64,000 bases of DNA from positions 682,001 to 746,000 of the forward strand of contig NZ_CP110679.1 in assembly GCF_026167525.1 (NCBI RefSeq). The letters run 5' to 3'. The position numbers and the translations under genes were made by a program. Below, piece by piece: positions 9,975 through 20,779 of the stretch (the first letter of the stretch is position 1; each line of letters starts with the position of its first letter). Source of the DNA: Sphingomonas sp. M1-B02. GTDB taxonomy: Bacteria; Pseudomonadota; Alphaproteobacteria; Sphingomonadales; Sphingomonadaceae. Under the pieces are notes generated by a model that worked only from the letters and a program-made list of their open reading frames with translations, ran no database searches and had not been told where the DNA came from.

Positions 9975-10783
9975 GCGGCTTCCTTGCGGGCGGCGTGGAT
10001 CGCCGTCGAGAGAGAGTGAATATAGGCGCGGACGGGCTCGGGCGCATCGGCGCCGTGGTGGGCGACCAGCTCGACGATCGCCGAGCCGACGACCAGGCCA
10101 TCGGCGACGCGACCGATCGCGGCGGCCTGCTCGGGGGTGCGCACGCCAAAGCCGACCGCGACGGGGAGATCAGTGGCGGCCTTGAGGCGGGCGACGGCAT
10201 CCTCGATCGAGGATTGCGCGGCCTGCTGGAGCCCGGTGATCCCGGCGACCGAGACATAATAGAGAAAGCCCGCAGCGCCATCGAGCACCGCCGGAAGCCG
10301 CGCGGTGTCGGTCGTGGGAGTCGCGAGGCGGATCGGGGCGATGCCCTTTGCGCGAAGCTCGGGGCCGAGCGCATCGTCCTCCTCGGGCGGGATATCGACG
10401 CAGATCACCCCGTCGACGCCCGCGTCGTGCGCCGCGGTCGCGAACCATTCGGCGCCGCGGCGGACCATAGGGTTGGAATAGCCCATGAGGACGAGCGGCA
10501 CGTCCGGGTGCCGCGCGCGGAAGCCGCGGGCGATGTCGAGCACGTCGGCGGTGCGGGTGCCAGCGCCCAGGCTGCGGATGTTGGCGGCTTGGATCGGCGG
10601 GCCGTCGGCCATCGGATCGGTGAAGGGCATGCCAAGCTCGATCACGTCGGCGCCGCCCTCGACCAGCGCATCGAGGATCGGGCCGGTGGCGGCGGGGGTA
10701 GGGTCGCCGGCGGTGATGAAGGTCACGAGTGCGGCGCGATCTTGCTCGGCGGCGCGGGCGAAGGTTGCGGAGAGGCGATTCAT
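9971..10783 (-). CDS. trpA: Tryptophan synthase alpha subunit
   Basis: A 270-residue TIM barrel. It cleaves indole-3-glycerol phosphate to indole, which is channelled to TrpB. The start MNRLSATFARA is followed by the signature VIELGMPFTDPMADGP with catalytic Glu49 and Asp60; the phosphate-binding region GFGVRTPEQ is present. The frame is open upstream, but the ATG at 10783 gives the normal family length. It is separated from trpB by about 118 bp holding an inverted-repeat element. Confidence 0.96.
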   Translation of the reverse strand: MNRLSATFARAAEQDRAALVTFITAGDPTPAATGPILDALVEGGADVIELGMPFTDPMADGPPIQAANIRSLGAGTRTADVLDIARGFRARHPDVPLVLMGYSNPMVRRGAEWFATAAHDAGVDGVICVDIPPEEDDALGPELRAKGIAPIRLATPTTDTARLPAVLDGAAGFLYYVSVAGITGLQQAAQSSIEDAVARLKAATDLPVAVGFGVRTPEQAAAIGRVADGLVVGSAIVELVAHHGADAPEPVRAYIHSLSTAIHAARKEAA

Positions 10784-10803
10784 GCTGCGCGGTCGCCGAT
10801 ATC

Positions 10804-10887
10804 CGTCACCCCAGCGAAAGCTGGGGTCGCCGTGGGGCGGGGGCCTTGCGCGCCAACCAGGAGATCCCAGCTTTCGCTGGGATGACG
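10804..10887. repeat. Inverted-repeat element with GAAA-hairpin arms (copy 1)
   Basis: An 84 bp element between trpB and trpA. The two ends are inverted copies of CGTCAyCCCAGC-GAAA-GCTGGG, 23 of 25 positions matching. Each arm is itself a hairpin, CCAGC/GCTGG with a GAAA loop. It is related to the elements at 18228, 26623, 47940 and 49025. Confidence 0.9.
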
Positions 10888-10901
10888 AGTGTTGGGGCGG
10901 C

Positions 10902-12127
<1,226 letters not shown>

Positions 12128-12131
<4 letters not shown>

Positions 12132-12763
12132 GCGCCGAGGGCTTTAAGGAAAGCGGCGATCTTGTCCATATCCTTGACGGCGGGGGCGGACTCGACGCCG
12201 GAGGAGACGTCGACCGCGGTGGCGCCGGTGATGCGGACGGCTTCGGTCACGTTTTCGGGAGTCAGGCCGCCCGAGAGCGCCCAGGGGAGGGGGTGGCGAT
12301 GGCCCTGGAGCAGGGTCCAGTCGAAGCGTAGGCCCATTCCGCCGGGGAGGGCGGCGCTATCGGGCGTCTTGGCGTCGTAGAGGATGCGGTCGGCGGCGCC
12401 GGCATAGGTCTGCGCGGCGGCGAGATCGGCGCGAGTCTTTACCGCGATGGCGGACCAGATTTCGCGGCGGGTGGCGTTGCGGATCGCGGCGGTGCGTTCG
12501 GGCGTGGTCTTGTGGAGCTGGATCGCGTCGAGATGCGCGGCGGCGATCGCGGCGTCGAGCTCGCGGTCGTCGGGATCCACGAAGACTCCGACCTTGGCGA
12601 CATGCGCAGGGACGAGCGCTGCGAGGGCGGCGGCCTGATCGAAGGCGAGATTGCGCGGGGAGGGGGGAAAGAAGACGAAACCCACCTGCGCCGCGCCGCC
12701 GGATATGGCTGCGCCGAGCGTGTCGGGGGTGGATAGGCCGCAAATTTTGGTGGTGACGGGCAT
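12128..12763 (-). CDS. trpF: Phosphoribosylanthranilate isomerase
   Basis: A 211-residue TIM barrel for the third step of tryptophan synthesis, an Amadori rearrangement. The N-terminal [11 protein letters not shown] holds the catalytic cysteine; the C-terminal [11 protein letters not shown] and VDVSSGVE hold the phosphate site and catalytic Asp. The ATG at 12763 is chosen for family fit, although its ribosome site is weak; an in-frame TTG lies four codons upstream. A 137 bp repeat separates it from pyrF. Confidence 0.94.
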
Positions 12764-12784
12764 GACAATGCCAAGCCATGTTTC

Positions 12785-12921
12785 TCCCCTCCCTGCAAGG
12801 GAGGGGTTGGGGGTGGGTGCGAGCGAAGCGAGCTCCTCGCGTTCAATAAAGCGACGAACGGGGCATCGAGCCCCGTCCGCCGCCAACCCACCCCTTGATC
12901 CCCTCCTTGCAGGGAGGGGAG
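12785..12921. repeat. Inverted-repeat element with CCCCTCCCTGCA arms
   Basis: A 137 bp element filling the pyrF-trpF gap. The left end CTCCCCTCCCTGCAAGGG, running on through GTTGGGGGTGGGT, is answered at the right end by its near complement, ending one base before the pyrF stop. Each end is also a local hairpin (CCCTCCCTGCAAGGGAGGG type). Shorter internal complements occur, e.g. ACGGGGCATCGAGCCCCGT. Confidence 0.85.
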
Positions 12922-12922
12922 A

Positions 12923-13597
12923 TCAGAGCGTCGCCTCTATCTCGCGGGCGGCTTGATCGGGGTCTTCGGCCTGGGTGATCGGGCGGCCCACCACCAGGAT
13001 CGATGCGCCGGCGTCGAGCGCGGCGCGGGGGGTTACGACTCGCTTCTGATCGCCCAGAGGGCCGTTTGCGGGGCGCACGCCGGGCACGACGAAGAAGCCG
13101 TGCGGCCAGGCCTTCTTAGCCGCGGCGACTTCGGCGCCCGAGCAGACGATCCCGTCCACCCCCGCCAATCGGGCAAGCTCGGTGAGGCGAACGACCTGTT
13201 CGTGCGAGTCGGGCCGGAGGCCAATCGAGACGAGATCGCTGTCATCGAGGCTGGTGAGCATCGTCACTGCGACGACCTTGGTGCCCGCCGGCGCGGCGGC
13301 CTTGGCATCCTCGAGCATCGCGCGGCCGCCCGCGGCGTGGACGGTCAAGATCGCGGGCTCGAGCGGGCGAAGCGCCTGGATCGCCTTGGCGACGGTGTTG
13401 GGGATGTCGTGGAATTTGAGGTCGAGAAAGATCGGCAGGCCGATATCGGCCATCTCGCGCACCCCGGCGCGGCCATTGGCCATGAAGAACTCAAGGCCGA
13501 GCTTGATTCCGCCGACATGGTTGTGGATGCGGTTCGCAAGCGCCTTGGCCTTCGCCAGATCGGGCGTGTCGAGCGCGACGTAGAGCCGAGAGCTCAT
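12923..13597 (-). CDS. pyrF: Orotidine-5'-phosphate decarboxylase
   Basis: A 224-residue TIM-barrel enzyme for the last step of UMP synthesis. The catalytic charged network is seen as FLDLKFHDIPNTV with Asp59, Lys61 and Asp64. Length is typical of the short bacterial form. It overlaps the LapA-like gene by 4 bp upstream. pyrF beside trpF is common in alphaproteobacteria. Confidence 0.96.
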   Translation of the reverse strand: MSSRLYVALDTPDLAKAKALANRIHNHVGGIKLGLEFFMANGRAGVREMADIGLPIFLDLKFHDIPNTVAKAIQALRPLEPAILTVHAAGGRAMLEDAKAAAPAGTKVVAVTMLTSLDDSDLVSIGLRPDSHEQVVRLTELARLAGVDGIVCSGAEVAAAKKAWPHGFFVVPGVRPANGPLGDQKRVVTPRAALDAGASILVVGRPITQAEDPDQAAREIEATL

Positions 13598-13905
13598 GGC
13601 TGCTGCTCGACGATCACCACCGGCGTTTCGACGACCACTTCGGTCGCGGTTGCCGCGCGCAGATCGGCGAGCGCGCGCTCGAGCCCCGCGATCCGCTGGC
13701 GCGTGCGCCAGCGCAGCGCCTGATACGCGATGATCGAGGGCAGCAGGCCCAGCAGGAAGACGAGGATCAGCAGCAGCGGCAGGCTGAAATCGGCGATGAG
13801 GCCGCCCCAGAGATGGAAGCTCACCCGCTCGCCGCCATTGTAGATCACGAAGGCCGCGACCAGGCCGCCGAGCAGGAGCCAGAAGAGGACCTTCAGAAAT
13901 CGCAT
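13594..13905 (-). CDS. LapA-domain (DUF1049) inner-membrane protein
   Basis: A 103-residue protein with two hydrophobic helices (about residues 4-22 and 40-62) flanking the signature YNGGERVSFHLWG. A basic stretch and coiled-coil-like tail (RWRTRQRIAGLERALADLR) follow. This matches the LapA/YciS family; in enterobacteria the relative LapA works with LapB in LPS assembly. Here the partner is not nearby and the role is unclear. It leads the pyrF operon, with a promoter-like pair upstream. Confidence 0.8.
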   Translation of the reverse strand: MRFLKVLFWLLLGGLVAAFVIYNGGERVSFHLWGGLIADFSLPLLLILVFLLGLLPSIIAYQALRWRTRQRIAGLERALADLRAATATEVVVETPVVIVEQQP

Positions 13906-13933
13906 GCGCCTGTCATCCCGATGTTGAGGAGGG

Positions 13934-13963
13934 ACGATAGGCCGAGAGGGGCGCGATTGCCAA
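13934..13963 (-). promoter_or_regulatory. Possible housekeeping promoter for the lapA-like/pyrF operon
   Basis: On the minus strand TTGGCA, an 18-base spacer and TATCGT lie in the 60 bp gap before the LapA-like ATG. The -10 matches consensus at four of six. It is the only gap upstream of this operon. Confidence 0.35.
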
Positions 13964-13965
13964 CT

Positions 13966-16251
13966 CTAGCCGATCTCGGCCCGTAGTTCCTTGAACAGGC
14001 CGGGGATCGCGCTGAGCTTGGTTTCTTCCTCATCGAGGATGGCATGGAAGGCTGCGCGCTTGATGGCGGCGACTCCCGCTCCGGGCAGGCGGCTTTCGAT
14101 CGGCACGGTGGACAGGACGATGTCGATCAGCCGGTCGGCGCCGTGGAGGCGGCCCCAGAGATAGTCGTTCTCGCGATAGGCGCGGCTGAAGAAAGCGCCG
14201 AAATTGTTGAACTGGGTGCCCTTGAGCGTCGCCGGCGCGCCGCCCGAGCGGATGGCGACCGCATCGTCCGGGGAGATGCGATCGACCCGGATCGGATCGA
14301 ACTCGTCGAGCCCTTCGCCCTGGAGCAAGGGGAGCGTGGCGATGTCGAAGAAAGGAAAGCCGAGATGCGCGAGCAGCATCGGGCGACGCAGATCCTTCGA
14401 AAGCGCGCTGAAGCCGACCGACAGGCGCGAATCGGTTTCGGCGTCGAGCGCCTTGAGCTGCATCCGTTCGGCGAGACGATCGAGCAGCGGGCCGGCATCG
14501 TCGGTCATCGCGCGGATTTCGTCGCGCAATTCGGCGAAGCTGTCCGAGCGCTTGAGCTCGAGATAGGCGGCGAGCGATTCGTAGATCGCCTCGCGCATCG
14601 GCACCAGTTCGGCGTGCGAGGCGGGCAGATCGATCTCGCTCAGCCGGCGCGCGAGCAGGCGCAGCCGGCGGATGCGGAAGCCGATATCGTGCCCGCGCAG
14701 GAATTCGAGCGTCTGCGGGCTCGCGCCGTTCGACAGCGTCGCGCCGAAGCGATCGACGCCGCGCGCCTGCACCGCCTGGAGCACTGCCTCACGGATTTCG
14801 TGGAGCCGCTCCGGATCGCGGCGGTCGCCGATCGTGTAGAGCAGCCGCGTCGTGCGATCGACGATCGAATCGATCTTGAGCAGGCCGTAGGCGGTGTGGC
14901 CGTAGCCCGCTTTCGCCGCGGCGGCGATCTGCGCGCGGCGACGCCAGCCCGCTATGCGCTTCGGCGTCGGGTAATCGAGCCAGAGCGTATAGCCGAACAG
15001 CGCCTCGACCTGAGTTTCGACCTCGGCGCGGATCTCCGCCATGATCGAGAGCATCCGCTCGATCTTGTCCGATCGCTCGCCGATCGCCTCCAGATTGTCG
15101 CGGATCGGCTGCTGGCGGGGGAGTTCGGACAGCGCGCCGATGATCGTCTGGAAGAAGCCGGGTTTCTCCTGCTTCTTGCCGTAGAAATCGAAGCGCATGC
15201 CGGGCGACGGATCGATGAAGACGAAGCGGCGATCGACCTGGCGGCGGGCGGGACGCTCGCGCAGGGCTTCGATCGCCGGACGGAAGGGGGCGTTGGCGAG
15301 CACCGACCCGTCGATCAGCACCGCCCCCTCGGCGCGGCCATGCGCCCATTGCTGGGGAAGCATATGCTCGAGAAACGCATCGCGCGCGGGCCAGGCTTCG
15401 CCGCGTTCCGCGAGCAGATCGTCGATCTCCTGCACGGTGAAGGGCGGGAAGGCGCCCGGGAAGCTGGAGGTCGCACGCGCCGCGAAGGCGAGTTCGGCGG
15501 GGTTCGCGAACGGCCGGGTCGTGCCGTGATCCGTAAAGGGGAAAACCAGGCGATGCTCGGTCTCGATCACCTCGGGTGGCGAGTTGAGCCGCAGCGCTTC
15601 GGGATGGCCGCGGAAATCGGTGACGGTTATGAACAGGTCGAGCGGCTGGCCGTCGGGCAACAGCCGCTTGTAGCTCGGCCCCTTTGCCATCGCTGCGAAG
15701 GCATCGAGGATCGTGCCGAGCAGTTGTTTGCCGCCAAACGGCGGCTCGAACCAGCGCGAGCGAACGAATCGTTCGAGCTTGTGGCGGACTTCGTCGCGCG
15801 CACCGGCCTCGACCGTCTCGTCGATCGCCTTGGTGCGGTCGGCGATCATCCAGGCGAGCGGAGTCGCCCAGATCTTGGCAAAGCGGTGCGACGGCGCCTG
15901 GTCGGGCGCGATCAGTGCCTCGACATCGGCATATTCCATCCACAAATCGGTAAGCGGATCGAGCGACTGGCCGGTCGCGATCGCCTGGGCGAGGAAGACG
16001 GCGTTTATCCCGCCTGCGCTGGCGCCGGAGACGATATCGACCAGGACGCGCACGTTGATTCCCGCGGTCTCGCGAATCTCGTCGAGCAGCGCGCAATAGA
16101 CGCCTTCCGACCGATCGCCTTCGCGCAGTGCGCAGCTCGCCTGCGCCAGCCGCCAGATTTCCTTGGTGATGCCGTGCATATAGACCGCAAGGCTGATGCC
16201 GCCGTAACAGACCAGGGCGAGCCGCAACTCCTTGTCGCGGGCCTGCGTCAT
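13966..16251 (-). CDS. Patatin-like phospholipase (DUF3376 type)
   Basis: A 761-residue protein. Residues about 8-310 are a patatin-like acyl hydrolase: GGISLAVYMHG at the start, the nucleophile elbow GASAG (Ser78) and the catalytic Asp in LIDGSVLANAPF. The long helical C-terminal part fits the DUF3376 extension of this subfamily. It should cleave acyl esters of membrane lipids, though no substrate is known. No signal peptide is seen, so it is probably cytoplasmic or membrane-peripheral. The ATG overlaps the stop of the EEP gene (ATGA), so the pair is coupled. Confidence 0.85.
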   Translation of the reverse strand: MTQARDKELRLALVCYGGISLAVYMHGITKEIWRLAQASCALREGDRSEGVYCALLDEIRETAGINVRVLVDIVSGASAGGINAVFLAQAIATGQSLDPLTDLWMEYADVEALIAPDQAPSHRFAKIWATPLAWMIADRTKAIDETVEAGARDEVRHKLERFVRSRWFEPPFGGKQLLGTILDAFAAMAKGPSYKRLLPDGQPLDLFITVTDFRGHPEALRLNSPPEVIETEHRLVFPFTDHGTTRPFANPAELAFAARATSSFPGAFPPFTVQEIDDLLAERGEAWPARDAFLEHMLPQQWAHGRAEGAVLIDGSVLANAPFRPAIEALRERPARRQVDRRFVFIDPSPGMRFDFYGKKQEKPGFFQTIIGALSELPRQQPIRDNLEAIGERSDKIERMLSIMAEIRAEVETQVEALFGYTLWLDYPTPKRIAGWRRRAQIAAAAKAGYGHTAYGLLKIDSIVDRTTRLLYTIGDRRDPERLHEIREAVLQAVQARGVDRFGATLSNGASPQTLEFLRGHDIGFRIRRLRLLARRLSEIDLPASHAELVPMREAIYESLAAYLELKRSDSFAELRDEIRAMTDDAGPLLDRLAERMQLKALDAETDSRLSVGFSALSKDLRRPMLLAHLGFPFFDIATLPLLQGEGLDEFDPIRVDRISPDDAVAIRSGGAPATLKGTQFNNFGAFFSRAYRENDYLWGRLHGADRLIDIVLSTVPIESRLPGAGVAAIKRAAFHAILDEEETKLSAIPGLFKELRAEIG

Positions 16252-16946
16252 CAGGCGGGGCGGACCGTGGCCCACACCGGCAGATGATCCGATGCGTTGC
16301 GCGACTGCAGGCTGGCATGAACGCCGGCGTCGTCGATCCGCAGGTCGCGGCTGATCATGATCCGGTCGAGCCGGGCCATCGGGCGGCGGGCGTGGAAGCT
16401 CTTGCCGGTCTGCGCGAAATCGAAATGCTGCGCAAAATCGTGAAGGCAGCCGCTGTTCGCGCTCCATTCGTTGAGATCGCCCATCAGCACCGTCGGATAC
16501 TGGTGCGTACTCGCCTGGAGATGCGCGACGATCGCATGCGCTTGCCGCCGCCGCCACAGCCCCGACAGATCGAGATGCATGCCGACGATGCGCAGGATCT
16601 GCCCGCGGATGCGGACATCGGCCATCACCGCGCCGCGCGGCTCGAGCGAGGGCAGATGGATCGCTTCGCTATCGAGGATCTGGGCGTCGCGGCGGACGAG
16701 CAGTGCGTTGCCGTGCCAGCCCATCGAGCGCGCGCGGACGCCCAGCGGGATCGCCTTCCAGTCGCCATGTTCGGCAAGCAGATGCGTCGTCAGCACCGCC
16801 TCGCGCGTGCCGAAGCGGCGATCGGCTTCCTGAAGTGCGATCACATCCGCATCGATCTCGCAGAGCACCTGGAGCGTTCGCTCGGGACTCCGGCGTCGAT
16901 CGGTGCCGATCGACTTGCGCATGTTATAACTGGCGACCTTGATCAT
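16251..16946 (-). CDS. Endonuclease/exonuclease/phosphatase (EEP) family protein
   Basis: A 231-residue metal-dependent phosphohydrolase of the DNase I/sphingomyelinase superfamily. Asn8 (SYNMR), Glu40 (LQEAD), GMHLDLSG, MGDLNEW, DRIM and the terminal SDHLP are the successive EEP motifs, all intact. The superfamily cleaves nucleic acid, inositol phosphate or phospholipid phosphodiesters, and the substrate cannot be told. Coupling to a patatin-like lipase makes a lipid-head-group substrate worth considering. Confidence 0.85.
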   Translation of the reverse strand: MIKVASYNMRKSIGTDRRRSPERTLQVLCEIDADVIALQEADRRFGTREAVLTTHLLAEHGDWKAIPLGVRARSMGWHGNALLVRRDAQILDSEAIHLPSLEPRGAVMADVRIRGQILRIVGMHLDLSGLWRRRQAHAIVAHLQASTHQYPTVLMGDLNEWSANSGCLHDFAQHFDFAQTGKSFHARRPMARLDRIMISRDLRIDDAGVHASLQSRNASDHLPVWATVRPA

Positions 16947-16995
16947 TGCCGCCCCTTATCGGGGCGCGGACGGGGCGGGGGCAAGGGGGTTGCGC

Positions 16996-17205
16996 CTAGC
17001 TGCGACGAGATCCGCCCCTTTGACGGCCCGCCTCCTCGGCTGCGGCGAGCAGGCTGTATCCGGTTTCGGCCGCTGCTTCGGGCGTCATGGCGACGGCGAC
17101 GCCCGCCGGGCCGTCGAGCATCACCAGGCCCTGTTCGGCTGTCGCGACGCCGCCCTTGGTCTTCGGTTCGACGTGAATCGGCTGGGGAGAAGGTTGCCTG
17201 ATCAT
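16996..17205 (-). CDS. Short conserved-type hypothetical protein
   Basis: A 69-residue protein (MIRQPSPQPIHVEPK...) with a small beta-like stretch GLVMLDGPAGVAVAMTPEAA and an Ala-rich helix. I recall similar short proteins in sphingomonads, without function. The ATG at 17205 is preferred over an upstream TTG; GGAT lies a few bases before it. It is isolated, with gaps of 49 bp downstream and 102 bp upstream. Confidence 0.55.
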   Translation of the reverse strand: MIRQPSPQPIHVEPKTKGGVATAEQGLVMLDGPAGVAVAMTPEAAAETGYSLLAAAEEAGRQRGGSRRS

Positions 17206-17307
17206 CTCGCGATCCAATTTGCTGCGGGCAGCATCGGCCTGCCGTGAATTTCCCAACTCGGCAGGCAGCGAAAATATCCGGCCTCAACCCGACTGTCCCG
17301 TCTCGGG

Positions 17308-17676
17308 TCAGCGTCCTCCTGCCTCCAACAGACGGCGGGGCGCGGCGAGCTCCCAGCTGCGCGCGATGCGATCGCCGACATGCGCCCAGTCGGGGTCTTC
17401 GCCGCCAAGCGCGAGGCCGACCCAGGCGGCGCCGAAATAGGCTACGCGCGAATGGTCGTCGGGCGCAGCCTCTATCAGCATCAACGCTTCCTCGGCATCG
17501 GCGGTCTTGACCGCGACGATGGTGCGGCCGACGCCATGATGATCGTGGCGGAACTGGGCGAACATCTTGCCCGCGACGAAGAAGGTCGGCTGGCCGTGGC
17601 TGATCCGCTCCTCGGCTTCGGGGAGGTCCAGTGCGATTGCGCGCACCCGATCGAGCGGGTTCAGCGGCTCAGCCAT
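17308..17676 (-). CDS. MmcQ/YjbR family protein
   Basis: A 122-residue protein of the MmcQ/YjbR (DUF419) fold. It has the typical opening in which a Glu-rich stretch is followed by HGQPTFFVAGKMFAQF, and the terminal RSWELAAP. Members have a double-wing DNA-binding-like fold but no proven function. It overlaps the 3' end of purN by 16 bp, so it is probably read from the purine operon. Confidence 0.85.
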   Translation of the reverse strand: MAEPLNPLDRVRAIALDLPEAEERISHGQPTFFVAGKMFAQFRHDHHGVGRTIVAVKTADAEEALMLIEAAPDDHSRVAYFGAAWVGLALGGEDPDWAHVGDRIARSWELAAPRRLLEAGGR

Positions 17677-18224
17677 TCGGCGACGATCCGGGGGTAGAGG
17701 CGATGTTCGGCGGCGAGCACGCGTTCGGCCAGCGTTTCGGGCGTATCGCGGGCTTCGATCCGAACTTCCGTCTGGCCGAGGATTTCGCCGGCATCCAGCT
17801 CTTCGGTGACGAAATGGACCGAGCAGCCGGCGACCATGTCGCCGGCGACCAGCGCGCGGCGGTGGGTGTCGAGGCCCTTATATTTGGGCAACAGCGAGGG
17901 GTGGATGTTGACAATCCGCCCCTCCCAGCGCGCGACGAATTCGGCGGAGAGGAGGCGCATATAGCCGGCGAGGGCGATGGCTTCGACGCCGGCGTCGCGG
18001 AGCGCGGCGTCGATCGCGGCTTCATATTCGGATTTGGGCACGCCTTTGGGGGAGTGCGCGAAGGTGGCGATGCCATGCTCGCCTGCCCAGACCAGGCCGG
18101 CGGCTTCGGGTTTGTCGCTCGCGACCAGGACGACTTCATAGGGGCAGTTTTCGGCGCGGGTGGCTTCGACGAGGGCTGCCATGTTGGAGCCGCGGCCGGA
18201 GATGAGGATGCCGAGCTTCTTCAC
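17661..18224 (-). CDS. purN: Phosphoribosylglycinamide formyltransferase
   Basis: A 187-residue enzyme of purine synthesis that transfers the formyl group of 10-formyl-THF to GAR. The start KKLGILISGRGSNM binds phosphate; the catalytic trio is Asn107, His109 (NIHPSLLPKYKG) and Asp144 (TEELDAGEIL). The start codon is GTG. Its ribosome site AGAGGA lies inside the end of the repeat element that fills the purM-purN gap, so the repeat contributes to translation. Confidence 0.95.
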   Translation of the reverse strand: MKKLGILISGRGSNMAALVEATRAENCPYEVVLVASDKPEAAGLVWAGEHGIATFAHSPKGVPKSEYEAAIDAALRDAGVEAIALAGYMRLLSAEFVARWEGRIVNIHPSLLPKYKGLDTHRRALVAGDMVAGCSVHFVTEELDAGEILGQTEVRIEARDTPETLAERVLAAEHRLYPRIVAEWLSR

Positions 18225-18227
18225 TCT

Positions 18228-18331
18228 CGTTCCTCTGCGAAGGCAGGGGTCCCGGCTCGGCGCGCAACGCCGAACGCGCTACCGCGCGCAATTGACCTGA
18301 AGGGCTGGGCCCCTGCCTTCGCAGGGGAACG
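18228..18331. repeat. Inverted-repeat element with GAAG-hairpin arms (variant copy)
   Basis: A 104 bp element between purM and purN. Ends are inverted copies of CGTTCCyCTGC-GAAG-GCAGGGG; the arms fold as CTGC/GCAG hairpins. The terminal bases differ (CGTTCC instead of CGTCATC), so this is a sub-type of the family. It abuts the purM stop codon and reaches to within 3 bp of the purN start. Confidence 0.85.
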
Positions 18332-18332
18332 G

Positions 18333-19427
<1,095 letters not shown>

Positions 19428-19489
19428 CACAGCCGCCTAGCCATTCCGCGCTTGGATTTCCACGCCCGCTTCGCCAAAAGGGCCGCCGC

Positions 19490-20779
19490 ATGCAACTCTC
19501 CCGCATTTCCCTGACGCTCGGCCTGGCCAGCGCGCTCGCAATCGCGGGAGCGGCGGGGGTCGTGACTGCGCAGGGGCCGGCCGGCGGCGCCAGCGCGGTG
19601 CCGATCGACGCCTCGGGCAGTTTCGAAGTCTCGGGCGTGCAGGTCGATGTCAGCGGCAAGGATGCGGAGACCGCGCGCGAGGGCGGCTGGCGGATTGCCC
19701 AACGCAAGGGATGGGATATCCTCGCCCAGCGGCTTGCCGGCAAGAAATCGACATTATCCGATTCGGCGCTCGACGCGATCGTCACCGGCATCGTCATCGA
19801 GCGCGAGCAGATCGGCCCCAATCGCTATGTCGCGCGGCTGGGCGTGCTGTTCGACCGGAACAAGTCGGGGGCGATCCTGGGCGTGGCGGTCGCGGTCAGC
19901 CAATCGCCGCCGATGCTGCTGCTGCCGCTCGAATATTCGGGCGGGGTGGGGCGCGTGTTCGAGCGCGAGACCGCCTGGGCCCGCGCCTGGAATCGCTTCC
20001 GCAGCGGCGGGAGTACGGTCGACTATGTCCGCCTGCGTGGCACCGGACCCGATGCGCTGCTGCTCAATTCTGGCCAGATGCTACGGCGCGGGCGCAATTG
20101 GTGGCGCACCGTGCTCGATCAATATGGCGCCAGCGACGTGCTGATCGCCGAGGTCCAGCTGCGCCGCGAATATCCGGGCGGGCCGATCGTCGGCGTGTTT
20201 GCCGCCAATCATGGACCTGACAAGCAGCCGATCGCGGGCTTTGCGCTTCGGGTCGACAATGGCGATGCGCTCGACGCGCTGCTCGATGCGGGGGTCCAGC
20301 GGCTCGACAAGGCCTATCAGGAAGCATTGTCCTCGGGCGTGCTGCGCACCGACTCGCTTCTCGCGACCCGGCCGCCGCAACCGAAGACCGAGGAACAGAA
20401 GAAAGCCGAAGCGGAAGCCGAGGCAGCAGCGGCGGCCGCGGCGGCCGCGGCGGCCGCCGACCCTATGCTCGATACGCCGATGACGACGACGACGGCGAGT
20501 TTCACGCTCCAGGTCGAGACGCCGAGTGCGGCTGCGCTGACCGCATCGGAGGCGGCCGTGCGCGGCGTGCCCGGCGTACGCTCGGCCGCCACGACCAGCC
20601 TGGCTCTGGGCGGCATATCGGTGATGCGCGTCGTCTATGACGGGCCGATCGCGGGCCTTCGCGCCGCGCTGGAGGCTCGCGGCTGGCAGGTGCAGGAAGG
20701 CGCCGGAGTCCTGCGGATTCGCCGGGCTGCGGCGACGGCCACGCCCCCGCCGGCTACGGAAATCCCCGCGCCGCAATGA
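19490..20779 (+). CDS. DUF2066-type secreted protein
   Basis: A 429-residue protein with a signal peptide (about residues 1-27, ending in VVTAQG) and a body fitting DUF2066, a family often found next to hda/hdaA genes; function unknown. Around residue 312 there is an Ala-only linker after a Lys/Glu-rich stretch, encoded by tandem GCGGCCGCG units. A second small alpha/beta domain follows (about 335-415). GCCGC precedes the ATG and no strong ribosome site is seen. It overlaps hdaA by 4 bp. Confidence 0.75.
   Translation: MQLSRISLTLGLASALAIAGAAGVVTAQGPAGGASAVPIDASGSFEVSGVQVDVSGKDAETAREGGWRIAQRKGWDILAQRLAGKKSTLSDSALDAIVTGIVIEREQIGPNRYVARLGVLFDRNKSGAILGVAVAVSQSPPMLLLPLEYSGGVGRVFERETAWARAWNRFRSGGSTVDYVRLRGTGPDALLLNSGQMLRRGRNWWRTVLDQYGASDVLIAEVQLRREYPGGPIVGVFAANHGPDKQPIAGFALRVDNGDALDALLDAGVQRLDKAYQEALSSGVLRTDSLLATRPPQPKTEEQKKAEAEAEAAAAAAAAAAAADPMLDTPMTTTTASFTLQVETPSAAALTASEAAVRGVPGVRSAATTSLALGGISVMRVVYDGPIAGLRAALEARGWQVQEGAGVLRIRRAAATATPPPATEIPAPQ
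20432..20457 (+). repeat. 9 bp tandem repeat coding a poly-alanine linker
   Basis: GCGGCCGC occurs three times at 9-base spacing inside the DUF2066 gene. The unit is a multiple of three, so copy changes would lengthen or shorten the alanine linker without frameshift. Confidence 0.75.

Noticed and set aside
14044..16287. 747-residue ORF antisense to the patatin gene
   Set aside because: Same shadow effect; composition dominated by Arg, Ala, Glu and Asp, and no recognisable motif, while the minus strand has a clear patatin domain.
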